NCBI GenBank assembly: GCA_008638375.1
Contig: CM018038.1
Coordinates: 15,770,515 to 15,834,514, forward strand
Direction of reading: 5' to 3'
Length of the DNA: 64,000 nucleotides
From: Nyssa sinensis
Lineage: Eukaryota > Streptophyta > Magnoliopsida > Cornales > Nyssaceae
Of this stretch, positions 11,539 to 20,655 are shown piece after piece. A program made the translations under genes and the position numbers. Position 1 is the first letter of the stretch; each line of letters opens with the position of its first letter. The notes beneath the pieces were generated by a model that saw nothing but the letters and a program-made list of their open reading frames with translations, made no database searches and was not told the DNA's origin.

Positions 11539-11745
11539 TTGAAGGATTGCATCGATCTTCTTAAGGTGCTACTGGCGGAGGTCGGCTCTGTCAGATCACT
11601 GTCACAGTTTACACTCCGTTCACTTTGCCATCCAAGTTGGGACATTCAAAGAGTGGTACATGATTCTACCAAAAAGATTATTGCTGCTATTCCACAATTA
11701 TCTGAAGCTCTTTTACTTGAAATTTTCAAATTATCTTTCTGTTGA
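11539..11745 (+). pseudogene. GCN1-like translational activator fragment
   Basis: Reads HPSWDIQRVVHDSTKKIIAA followed by IPQLSEALLLEIF. In plant GCN1 (ILITYHIA), the HEAT-repeat ribosome-associated activator of GCN2, the matching segment is HPSWDIRRxAYDATRKI..SP.LSEALL. About 45-65 codons remain of a protein of more than 2,500 residues. It starts 30 bases beyond the HD-Zip piece on the opposite strand. Confidence 0.58.
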
Positions 11746-12614
11746 AGAAAAGATTCTATTTCTGAAGCCATCTGGGTTTCATGTAAATGGAACGTACCAC
11801 TTTAAAGCATCAAAGTTCTGAAATGGTGCAAGAAGATTTTCTCTCAAGTTTGGATCCTTTTTATATTTTGCACCAAGTGACACAAAGCCACCCAGGCAGT
11901 TCTTTCTCTATATTCCGGTGGTCGAAAGAATCAGGCACTTTCTGTTGCTGTGAAAACTTCAGCCTCAATAAATCTCAGACCTCCAATGAAGTCTGGATGC
12001 CGAACTGCTCCCGCTACACAATGCGTCTTCTATTTTTGTCAACCTTTTCCAAGAAAGCCAGCAATTCAGCCTCATGGCCTATGCGTGCCATACCCAAGCT
12101 TCTATTTACAACTCTGAATTTGTCTCATAACCCCTTTGGATGTCTCTGCCATTTTTTGAACGGATTTCTGCTCCACAGAGCTTCATTTAGCCAAGAGTCC
12201 ATTTACTGGGTTCAGTATTGGCGGCAGAGATTCTTGCTCAGAGACTCTGAGCCTAAGCTCAGAACCCCAGAGACGTGGGTCGAACCAGGATAGTGGTCCA
12301 ATGGCTCCAGCTGGAAAGAAACCAGATAGCTCTACAGCGTCTCACATATACAGAGCCTTCAGCAACATATTTACAAAAATGGGAAGCATCAAACTTCTTG
12401 GATTTCTATTTCCTGCTGATCTTTTCTTTCTTAGATTTTTTCTCAAAATATGGGGCATTGCTCTAGACATGACTCTTGATAATCTGATCAAGAATAATTA
12501 GAAATTTGGAAGCTGAGGCAGTTACTTTAGGGGCCGAGGTCAAGTCTCTAGACCTGGATCCACTCATCGCTGCTCGAATCATGGTACGTTCCATGAGATC
12601 AGCTCTGTTTCGAT
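11746..12614. other. Retroelement interior, unassigned patchwork
   Basis: Open frames at 11787-12293 (+) and 12275-12500 (+) do not resemble a family I know. One alternative frame at about 11915-12110 (+) reads SVAVKTSASINLRPPMKSGC and one at about 12190-12400 reads through a Ser-rich stretch. They may be further gene pieces. Confidence 0.3.
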
Positions 12615-13122
12615 ATAATGGCTGCAACGGCAGAGCTACAATCTCTTAGTAGAGTTGGAAATCACAATGCAGAGAGCGCTCTTCAAGTGCCCCTCATGGA
12701 TCCCTTATATCTTCAATACTTGAGATCAAATGAGTATAGCCCTCAATAACCTGTCTATGGATGGGGAATGCATCAGTAATTCATACTTGAATTTAATTAG
12801 ACTTCGGAAAGCTTACCTTGGGTCACTGCTTTCACCTCAGAAATCACAGTTTGGTCTTCTTTACCTTGGTAAATCTGGTAGTTTGAATCGTGGATTCTAT
12901 GGAAACCCAGCATTTGGTATTGGCATGCCCTATCCAGGAAGTCCATTGGTAGGTCCTCTTCTTCCGAACTCTCCTATTGGATCGAGTAGTCGAGTTGGCC
13001 TGTGTGAGCGGAACATGCGTTTTCCTCCTAGGATGAGGAACTAAGCTAGGACTGTTATGGGATCCTGGCACTTAGAAGCTGATAAAATTACTGGACATAT
13101 TGTTGAGTTCAATGCCGATTAG
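12615..13122 (+). pseudogene. Pumilio (APUM) gene fragment
   Basis: Starts AELQSLSRVGNHNAESALQV, PLMDPLYLQYLRSNEY. After a frameshift near 12735 it continues AYLGSLLSPQKSQFG, LYLGKSGSLN, YGNPAFGIGMPYPGSPL, ERNMRFPPRMRN, stop, VMGSWHLEAD and ITGHIVEFNAD. This is the low-complexity region of plant Pumilio proteins running into the first PUF repeat. The piece before ITGHIVEF jumps over the LLDEFKSNKTKCFELSEI segment, so there is an internal deletion, and TAG replaces the residue after FNAD. Pumilio proteins bind mRNA 3' UTRs; this copy cannot. It is the longest recognisable capture in the element. Confidence 0.75.
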
Positions 13123-13416
13123 TATCTTCATCGCCAACACTGTTCATCATGTTGCCGCACTTGTTGTTTTGACAGTCGCCATTACACCGATTGATCTCTC
13201 TGGACACTATCACCGAGTGAAGAAAAGAATATATATTTATATATATATATGCATATATCAGCCCATCACTGATCATCAAATATACAAAAAGAGGAGACGC
13301 CACAGATTCCATCATCATCGGAAACCTTGTGCCTTCCAGCAGCTTCTCTCAATTGTTGATCCTCCTAGGGCTCTATCTTCGCATCAGGCACCAAGGTTGC
13401 TCCTCTTGTAAGACTT
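13123..13416. other. Retroelement interior, unassigned
   Basis: Contains a short TA microsatellite at about 13226-13256. No family was recognised in either strand. Confidence 0.35.
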
Positions 13417-13625
13417 ATTCAAAGCCTACAGTCCCTATGAGCAGAACTTTCAAAACTACCAAACCAGGGAAACCTTGGGAATCTGCAGTCAGTAGAATTT
13501 AGAAATAATTTTCTGAATAGAAGCATACCTGACAGTATATGCAACTGCGCGGACTTGCTAACTCTTGGCCTCGTCTTCAGCAATCTCAATGGCACTTTTA
13601 CTAATAAATTTTCCAGGGGGAGTAT
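13417..13625 (+). pseudogene. Leucine-rich repeat fragment A (LRR receptor-like)
   Basis: Reads LSKLPNQGNLGNLQSVEFRN, NFLNRSIPDSICNCADLLTL, GLVFSNLNGTFTNKFSRG. Two to three plant-type LRRs (xxLxxLxxxxNxxxxxIPxx) are visible, as in LRR receptor kinases or receptor-like proteins. A stop lies upstream at about 13438. No kinase domain is attached. Confidence 0.6.
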
Positions 13626-13687
13626 AGCTGTCATTACAGTACTCATCTACTGGTGGTGGCAATATATCCCCTAAACACCGTTGCACA

Positions 13688-13860
13688 TTGTTTAGCACCA
13701 CCAATCAGGATTGCTGCAAGGCACACTCTTTAGCCATGCATGACAATATTTTGTGGTTCCAAAGCACGCCCTCAAAGAACTACCATCCAAGAGAAACCCA
13801 TGTACAGACTGAATACATCAGACTGCCGCCTCCTCCTTCAAATCTTCATCTGCTATATTT
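13688..13860 (-). pseudogene. CNOT4-like RRM/zinc-finger fragment (antisense)
   Basis: The minus strand reads LKEEAAV, stop, CIQSVHGFLLDGSSLRACFG, TTKYCHAWLKSVPCSNPD. In plant homologues of CNOT4, the RING E3 ligase of the CCR4-NOT deadenylase, the end of the RRM (EEAVRCIQ.VHGF.LDG..LRA) runs into the C3H finger GTTKYCHAWLR..PC.NPDC. The final Cys-Leu-Tyr-Leu-His is lost. Confidence 0.72.
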
Positions 13861-14117
13861 AGAGGCAACGTGCTTTCGATACTGAATTTTATCAAGGGAG
13901 AAACTTCTTCCTCCTTAAGATTTCACCCGTAGCGTCGGAGGAGGAAGATGGCTATGGACTTTTCATGGTTACAGGAACCCAGTTGGATCTATTTGGTCTG
14001 ATCAGGCATGAAAAGCTACATCACAAATTAGTGACATCTCATTCATCAATCAAGCTTATTGTGCATGTTTTGCTAATTTGAAAACTAAGGCCGTTCTTTT
14101 GATACTGCAATGCCCTG
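13861..14117. other. Retroelement interior, unassigned frame
   Basis: The plus strand reads EFYQGRNFFLLKISPVASEE and then EDGYGLFMVTGTQLDLFGLI. It looks like real protein sequence but I do not recognise the family. Confidence 0.3.
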
Positions 14118-14600
14118 ACATTGGCCAGTTTATCAATATCAGATAACAACTTCACTGGTAATGTCGACAACGCTTTCAGAAAATGTTTGAATCTCACAGA
14201 TTTGTTCTTGTCTGGAAACCACCTCTTTGCTGAAATTCCTGCTTATCCTGGGGAGCTTCAACTAGTTACATTGGAACTATCAAAAAATAATTTATATAGA
14301 AAGATTCCTCATCGGCTGTGGGATTCAAGAACACTAATGGAGATATCACTCAACAGCAATTTGCTTAAGGGCCAGATTTCAGTGGCAATTGCAAAAGTCT
14401 CCACCCTACAGGGGACCAGCTCTCCCTCCGATCTTCTCAAATGAGAAATCTTCAGGGTCTCGAATTTTCTCACAATCAACTATATTGCTCGATCCCCCTG
14501 ATAATCTTGGGTCAATAATGAGGAGCTTAGCCAAGCTTAGCCTGTCAAACAACTTGCTCACTGGACGATTGTATTCAGTGCCACATTTATTTCTTTATTC
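14118..14600 (+). pseudogene. Leucine-rich repeat fragment B (LRR receptor-like)
   Basis: Reads LASLSISDNNFTGNVDNAF, CLNLTDLFLSGNHLFAEIP, LVTLELSKNNLYRKIPHRLW, LMEISLNSNLLKGQISVAIA. After a frameshift it continues LQGLEFSHNQLYCSIPL and LAKLSLSNNLLTGRL. About six plant LRRs with 23-25 residue spacing are seen, like the ectodomain of EMS1/MSP1-type receptor kinases. It may come from the same gene as LRR fragment A, with the CNOT4 piece wedged between them. Confidence 0.65.
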
Positions 14601-15225
14601 CTGCTGATATGTCTTCTCAAAGGAAGGAAATTATCACTCTTGACGGGGAAAAAGTAAGCTTGTGAAAGCAATCGAACCACGGTCCCATGATGAAGAAACC
14701 TAAGACGTATCAAAGCTGGTAAAAAGTAGTCTGATATACCAGGTTTCATCAGCTTTTCTCTCTTTTGCTGACTTTTATTGTCCCTAGTCAAAGTCTGTTC
14801 ATGGCTCTCCGGCCTAAGATAATTACATGTCGGACTCAATCGCCGCACTCGCCATGGCCGTAAGTGGACAACCCAAAGAACACGCCTGTGTGCAGCTTGC
14901 CTTATGTTCACCTGTCTGGTTGTCAACTCAGCAACTCACATTGTGTCAAGAGGAACTCTTTTCCAGTTGGCTTTCTCCATGATTAACAAGATCAGTATTT
15001 TACAAGGATGTAGTTCTCTCTTCAACAATGCCAGCACAAACATGGTGTCTCTTACTCTCACCTCGTCAGAATATTTGATCATAAAAACTATTATATACAA
15101 GCTGAGGCACATAATGGCCAGCATAGCTTTCACCAGTTATGTAAAAATCATAGGATTAGTACTGTGGGGGACCTCTCAAGCCAATTGACAAGAAAGATAT
15201 AAGTATCATTCGCAGTACTTTTGTT
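14601..15225. other. Retroelement interior, unassigned
   Basis: Open frames on both strands (minus 14926-14558, plus 14904-15188) without a recognised family. Confidence 0.3.
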
Positions 15226-16040
15226 CTTAATGCACAGACCCCCAGGTCTGGTCCATCTTAATGCACAGACTCAGGTCTGGTCCATCTTAATGCACAGACC
15301 CCCAGGTCTGGTCCATCTTAATGCACAGACTCAGGTCTGGTCCATCTTAATGCACAGACCCCCAGGTCTGGTCCATCTTAATGCACAGACTCAGGTCTGG
15401 TCCATCTTAATGCACAGACTCATGTCTGGTCCATCTTAATGCACAGACTCATGTCTGGTCCATTTTAATGCACAGACTCTCAGGTCTGGTCCATCTTAAT
15501 GCACAGACCCCCAGGTCTGGTCCATCTTAATGCACAGACTCAGGTCTGGTCCATCTTAATGCACAGACTCATGTCTGGTCCATTTTAATGCACAGACTCT
15601 CAGGTCTGGTCCATCTCAATGCACAGACCCCCCATGTCTGGTCCATCTTAATGCACAGACCCCCAGGTCTGGTCCATCTTAATGCACAGACTCAGGTCTG
15701 GTCCATCTTAATGCACAGACTCATGTCTGGTCCATCTTAATGCACAGACTCATGTCTGGTCCATTTTAATGCACAGACTCTCAGGTCTGGTCCATCTTAA
15801 TGCACAGACCCCCAGGTCTGGTCCATCTTAATGCACAGACTCAGGTCTGGTCCATCTTAATGCACAGACTCATGTCTGGTCCATTTTAATGCACAGACTC
15901 TCAGGTCTGGTCCATCTCAATGCACAGACCCCCCATGTCTGGTCCATCTTAATGCACAGACTCAGGTCTGGTCCATTTTAATGCACAGGCTCAAGTCTGG
16001 TCCATCAAAATGTACAGACTTCATGTCTGGTCCAACAAAA
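15226..16040 (+). repeat. 27-unit hairpin minisatellite next to the 3' LTR
   Basis: Tandem units of about 29-33 bases with consensus cttaatgcacagac-loop-gtctggtccat. The arms CAGAC and GTCTG pair in nearly all units, while the bases between them vary in sequence and length (cccccag, tcag, tcat, tctcag, ccccccat). A higher-order period of 300 bases is visible: the unit with ctcaatgcacagacccccc occurs at about 15616 and again at about 15916. The last units are degenerate. Confidence 0.9.
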
Positions 16041-16127
16041 TGACAATATATTATGAATCATCAAGTATGTATGACTCTTCAAAAACCCTAACCTCAGCTC
16101 TGCACAGATCTCACAGAACTGAGGCTC

Positions 16128-16140
16128 GGGGGGGGAGTAA
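16128..16140 (+). other. Polypurine tract
   Basis: A run of eight or more G followed by agtaa ends two bases before the 3' LTR at 16142. This is the expected plus-strand primer position and confirms plus-strand orientation. Confidence 0.7.
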
Positions 16141-16141
16141 C

Positions 16142-16950
16142 TGATGAGCCATAAAAAGCCACCTCCAGAGCAGAGCTGACCTCTAGCAGAGCTGCCAGCA
16201 GAGCTGAGCAGCAATCAGCAGAGCTGCTGAGCAGAACTGCCGAGCAGAAATGCCGAGCAGAGCTGACCTCTAGCAGAGCTGCCAGCAGAGCTGAGCAGCA
16301 ATCAGCAGAGCTGCTGAGCAGAACTGCCGAGCAGAAATACCGAGCAGATCTACCGAGCAGAGCTGCCTACCGATCAGAGCTGCCTACCGAGCAGAGCTGC
16401 CTACCGAGCAGATCTGCCTACCGATCAGAGCTGCCAGCAGAGCTGAGCAGCAAGCAGCAGAGCTACCGAGCAGAGCTGCCTCAGAGCAACTACCAGCAGA
16501 GCTGCCTACCGATCAGAACTGCCTACCGAGCAGAGCTGCCTACCGAGCAGATCTGCCTACCGATCAGAGGAGTTCCGAACTGGGCATCGTCTTCTATAAA
16601 CTTCCGACCTCAGAATAAGGAATATATCTTAGAGTGCAAGACTTTCAGATAGGAAAGAATCCTACCCCAAATCAAGGAAGATTATCACATATCTTTTAAC
16701 CTTGTCAAACAAGGAAAAGAATTCTATTCAATATAGGAAACTGCTAAAATCAATGACTCTCAACCCTATAAATAAAAGGGCCAGGTATATTCAATCTCAG
16801 ATTCAATCACATACACAATCACTCTCTTTTCACATATTTCTTATATTCCCTCTTTACTGACTTGATCGTCGGAGGGTCCTCCTTCTCTTTTTTGCAGGTC
16901 CTTCTTGCCGAATCATCGAATTATGACCGGTGCTGTTTTTTGCAGCATCA
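16142..16950 (+). repeat. 3' LTR (809 bp)
   Basis: Same ends and TATA box as the 5' LTR. The length difference of four bases is explained by one lost unit (about 14 bases near 16256) and one gained unit (about 18 bases near 16390) in the short-repeat region. Followed by TATAT at 16951-16955. Confidence 0.92.
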
Positions 16951-16955
16951 TATAT

Positions 16956-18724
16956 ATATTGACAATTTTAACAACAAAATATAGTTTAATATATATTGTG
17001 AAATATTTTTATAATTATTAAATATTAAAAGAATTTAGTGTTATTATTATGAAAAAATAAACCTACAAAGTACATTCACGATGGTCTAACAATCACAATT
17101 TTATTAACACATGAAGTACTCGTACTTCCTACGTGAATATGACACACTGTAAGATGCAGATGACTTATCACTCAGAAAAGAACTAAAAATAAGGGTGAAG
17201 AGATGACGCGTGGGTTAGTACACCTCGGTGGTTGTGATTAAAATATCGATTGCATAAAATGATAATTAGGTTGTCCAATCAATTGACATGTACAGCTTGT
17301 CTTCTCGAGGCCTGTCTTATCATGACAAGGACCTGTGCACTGTTACATGCTTTAAGATATCTTGTACGGCTCAGAATCTCTACTTCTTCATTCAGGGGGG
17401 GCGGGAGACTCGCCTCGTTACTTCCCACTGGGCGAGAGGTGCTCGTAACCCACCTGCCCACTCATCAAGCACGCGAGAGCAGGCCCTGCAATGTGACTTG
17501 GTTTGCTCGGGTGTGGAAGAATCGGGCTCTTGGATTGGGGAGATGCATTGGAGATGTCTGCGGAACTAAGGATGTCCTTGGTATATAAATAGGTATATGC
17601 ATTTACGAACATTATTTTATTGGAATAAGGCTGGAAACTATAGGGTCAACAACTGCGCCACGGCCCTTTTGAAGGCGTAATGTAGACTTTCTATTAATTA
17701 TTAAATGGGGGAGGCTTAACTATTCATTTTCTTTCTGCGCTCTTACACGCTTTGACTTGACTCCATATCCTATTTCAGAAGGAAAAAATTTAAACTCTTA
17801 ATTTTTTAGGTTTTATAATTTTTTTTATATTTAAAAAATATATTTATTATAATAAAATGAATAAATTTTTTGTTTTCTTAATTTTTTTTTTTATTATACA
17901 ACTATCACCTAATAACTATTTTTTGATAGTATTTATTATCTTATTGTTTATCTCATTTTATTTTTTTCAATAATTAACGTTCTTATTTTTTTATTTATAA
18001 AATTCTTTCTTTAAGTCTAAAAAGTACTCTGCAACCTGACAACTTGTTACATTTATATTTTTTGAAAAGTACTCTACAACCTGACATTTTGACAATCGCT
18101 TCTCTCTTTTCTTCTTTTCTTTTTTTCTTTTCCTCCTTTCTTTGTTCAGCGCCCAACTGCTTCTTTTCTTTTTTTCTCTTTTCTTTTCCTGCTCTGCGCA
18201 CGAGCTGCCTTCTCTTCCCTTGTTTGCTCCAGCTGTCCTTTCTTCTTTATTTTATTTCCTTTATTTGCCTGCTTTTTCTTTTCTCTTTTTTTTTTTCTTG
18301 CCCAGTCGCGCCACCCTTTTATTTTATTGGCTTTGGGCCTTACTGACTTTGGTCTTGACGTAAGCCAAATTAACAAATTCTTCCTTTTATATTTTGGCGT
18401 TTTGCATATGTTTTGTTTGTTATATTGGACTTTGGCGAGTTACTATACGTGAGCCGTGAATTATTAGAAATTTTGATTAGCTTATTTTATGTTTGCTGAA
18501 TTTAAAGGCTAAATTGCTTCATAATCAGGTTCTATTGTTTTAACTTTGAATTTTTTAATTTAAAATTTATATTATCTTTTAAGACATATATAATTAAATT
18601 GCCTCTATTTTGTTTACTGTAATTAGCTTATTAAAATTTTAATTATTAATTTTGTATTAGCTATTAAAAACATATAAAAAAATTGTTATAGATACATTTG
18701 AATTTTTTGTATATCAAAAGAATT
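16956..18724. other. Intergenic, no gene seen
   Basis: 17250-17620 is GC-richer with short open frames on both strands that match nothing I know. 18080-18350 is a long pyrimidine-rich tract (ttcttttc-type). The rest is AT-rich. Confidence 0.55.
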
Positions 18725-19853
18725 TAAATGTCAACTCGAAAATGAATCTGGTTATTCAAAACTTCAAAAAAAAAGAAGAATTGAAAATTTAATACAATCT
18801 CAAAAAGGAGCTCTTGATAAAGTTTTTACAAATAATAAAAATAAATCAGAAAATATTAGTGAATGTTCCTTAAATGAACAAGTTAGTAATGTAGTTGAGT
18901 TAGATGATAATAAAATAGTAGAACAAGAAGATGTGATTGAAAAGACTCATATTGATCATCATATTGATCCTCAAACTCATGATGAAGAGGTAGAGGACCA
19001 ACCTGTTAATGAATTAAATGATTCTATTCCTAAAAATATTTATTATTTTGCTATTAACTCGGTTAGTAAAAATTTATAATAAAAATATATGAGTATTGAT
19101 ATTGCTATAGAACAATTAAAAAGGTCTGCTTTCTTTTTTTGAAAAATATAGAGAAGATGGATTTGCATCTGCTATAATTTCTTCTAAAGAAATTACATTT
19201 GAAATGAAAATAGAACCTGTATTTCATGAAAAACGTATCATTCATAGAAAGAAGCATTTTAATGAGAATGATAATAATGAAACAACAAAATCACTTGACG
19301 AATCATTTAGAATTAATTATTTTATATACATAATAGATTAAGCAATTTTTTCACTTCAAAGTAGATTTGAACAATTTAAAATATATGAAAATATTTTTGG
19401 TTTTCTTTTTAGTGGTAAAAAATTGAAGTCACTAGACAATGATAGTTTAAAAGAACATTGTCTTAATTTTGAATGTTCCTTAAAATATAATAATTACTCA
19501 GATATTGATGATTTAGATTTATTTTCAGAATTGAAAGTTTTAAAAAAGTTATACAAATAGAAAATAATACTCCAATCGGCACACTCAATCATATAAAAAG
19601 ATTTGATTTTTTTTCAAATGCATATATTGCTTATAGAATAATGTTAATAATTCTCGTAATCGTTGCTTTGGCGGAAAGAAGTTTTTCAAAACTAAAATTA
19701 ATAACATTTTACTTAAGATCAACAATATCTCAAGAAAAATTAAGTGGATTGACAATACTATCAATTGAAAAAGAAATGTTAGAAGAAATTCATTATAAAA
19801 ATTTAATTAGTAATTTTGCATATCAAAAAGCTAGAAAAATAAATTTTAAATAA
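18725..19853 (+). pseudogene. hAT transposase remnant, zinc finger MYM-type-like
   Basis: The N-terminal piece reads KKRRIENLIQSQKGALDKVF. After an internal gap come YREDGFASAIISSKEI, MKIEPVFHEKRIIHRKKHFN, SRFEQFKIYENIFGFLFSGK and finally AERSFSKLKLITFYLRSTIS QEKLSGL. The last part is the hAT C-terminal dimerisation domain (AERSFSKLKLIK.YLRSTM.QERL). The TTF-type finger and most of the catalytic domain are deleted, and several stops and a frameshift separate the pieces (for example a TAA where the family has Gln in IIDQAI). The tail ttgagccgcccct near 19924 resembles the terminal sequence of this hAT family; the 5' end was not found. Confidence 0.75.
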
Positions 19854-19934
19854 AAAATTTATAAAATTTTAATAAATAAAAAAAACCTCATTTTACAATT
19901 TTGCTTTAGGTCTCTGAATGTGTTGAGCCGCCCC

Positions 19935-20655
19935 TAAGGTGGAGTATTATCCTTAAGTCTGCTTTAAAACTGCCCTTTCATATAGATCGTCGTGGCATGA
20001 ACTTTGTCACCAAACGTCGGAACCGTCTTTTTGAAAGGGTCTCGAGCGACGCTAATACGTCCATAGGGACGACGTCACTAGAAAAAAAAGAATAATAAGC
20101 ACCACTTGTATAGTAAATTGCCCCCCTTTCTTATTATTAGTTTCGTAAGTTTACAGTTTGAATGTTTTACTAGTCTTCCCCTCACATGTGATAAATGGGC
20201 GGTCTTCCCTAGACCATTCGTCTTCACTTTCGCGTGAGCCCCCACCCCAAACGAGTTTTAGTTCGTGATTAAGATATTAGCGGATTCTAGAAAGTTATCT
20301 TCGAATTGATCCGCTACAGGATTTACATTATACACAACAGAAGCACCTAAAGTACTAAACGGAATAGGTATTAGTTTGGTAATGGTTGGAGTAGCAAACT
20401 CGGATTCGGCAAGAATCTCATTTTTTGGTAGTAGGATCAGGGGCCTCCCTTTTCTTTCCCCCCTGCAATACTGGAACTGGGTGTGTGGGCCACACTTCAG
20501 AAAGGCCCTACGGGGGTCCTTCACTTACTTGTGTGAGCTCCTCGCCCGCTCACGCATCTCTTTTAAAACACGTAAAATGATTCAAGATCTCCGATTTTCT
20601 ATACTAGGATGGGATAGCGAGAGGATAAAGAATCTATTATACAATGGGAACTAAT
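19935..20655 (-). other. Probable nuclear insertion of mitochondrial DNA (NUMT)
   Basis: The base composition changes sharply from the AT-rich flanks to a plant-mitochondrial style of sequence. It contains a segment of nad5 on the minus strand (separate entry). The rest (ggtctcgagcgacgctaatacg-type sequence) is consistent with mitochondrial non-coding or intron sequence. The limits are judged from composition only. Confidence 0.6.
20303..20431 (-). pseudogene. nad5: Mitochondrial nad5 fragment in the nucleus
   Basis: Reads [20 protein letters not shown] then [19 protein letters not shown] and ADQF. This matches the NAD5 (complex I subunit 5) segment of plant mitochondria, which has [37 protein letters not shown]. 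After ADQF the frame leaves NAD5 and reads [14 protein letters not shown]. The upstream 31 codons are not NAD5. About 43 codons survive, so it is non-functional in the nucleus. Confidence 0.7.

Larger units (their letters stand above)
5404..16950 (+). mobile_element. Non-autonomous LTR retrotransposon packed with host-gene fragments
   Basis: An 11.5 kb element with two LTRs starting TGATGAGCC and ending GCAGCATCA. It has a TATAT target duplication, a PBS-like TGGCGCCGT four bases after the 5' LTR, and a G-rich polypurine tract against the 3' LTR. The LTR layout and PBS context suggest a Ty3/gypsy relative. A gag-like start (ATGCCTCGTTCTC at 6785) stops after about 20 codons. No protease, reverse transcriptase, RNase H or integrase motif was recognised in any frame, so replication proteins would have to come from another element. 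The interior from about 7.2 to 15.2 kb is instead a mosaic of pieces resembling plant protein-coding genes, on both strands and all broken. A hairpin minisatellite precedes the polypurine tract. The LTRs appear to differ only in repeat-unit number, so insertion looks recent. Confidence 0.9.

Noticed and set aside
15221..15439. 72-codon open frame through the hairpin minisatellite (MHRPPGLVHLNAQTQVWSIL-type repeats)
   Set aside because: Unit lengths of 29-33 bases change frame between neighbours, and the frame exists only where two unit sizes alternate. It is a by-product of the repeat.
15226..16040. CRISPR-like array
   Set aside because: Units are contiguous with no unique spacers; the variable part is only 3-8 bases and the host is a plant.
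17250..17612. Possible gene in the GC-richer patch after the LTR element
   Set aside because: Frames on both strands are short, with no recognisable motif, splice-supported extension or homology.
18044..18376. Lysine-rich (minus) or Phe/Ser-rich (plus) open frames
   Set aside because: Produced by the pyrimidine-rich tract; no homology and no conserved structure.
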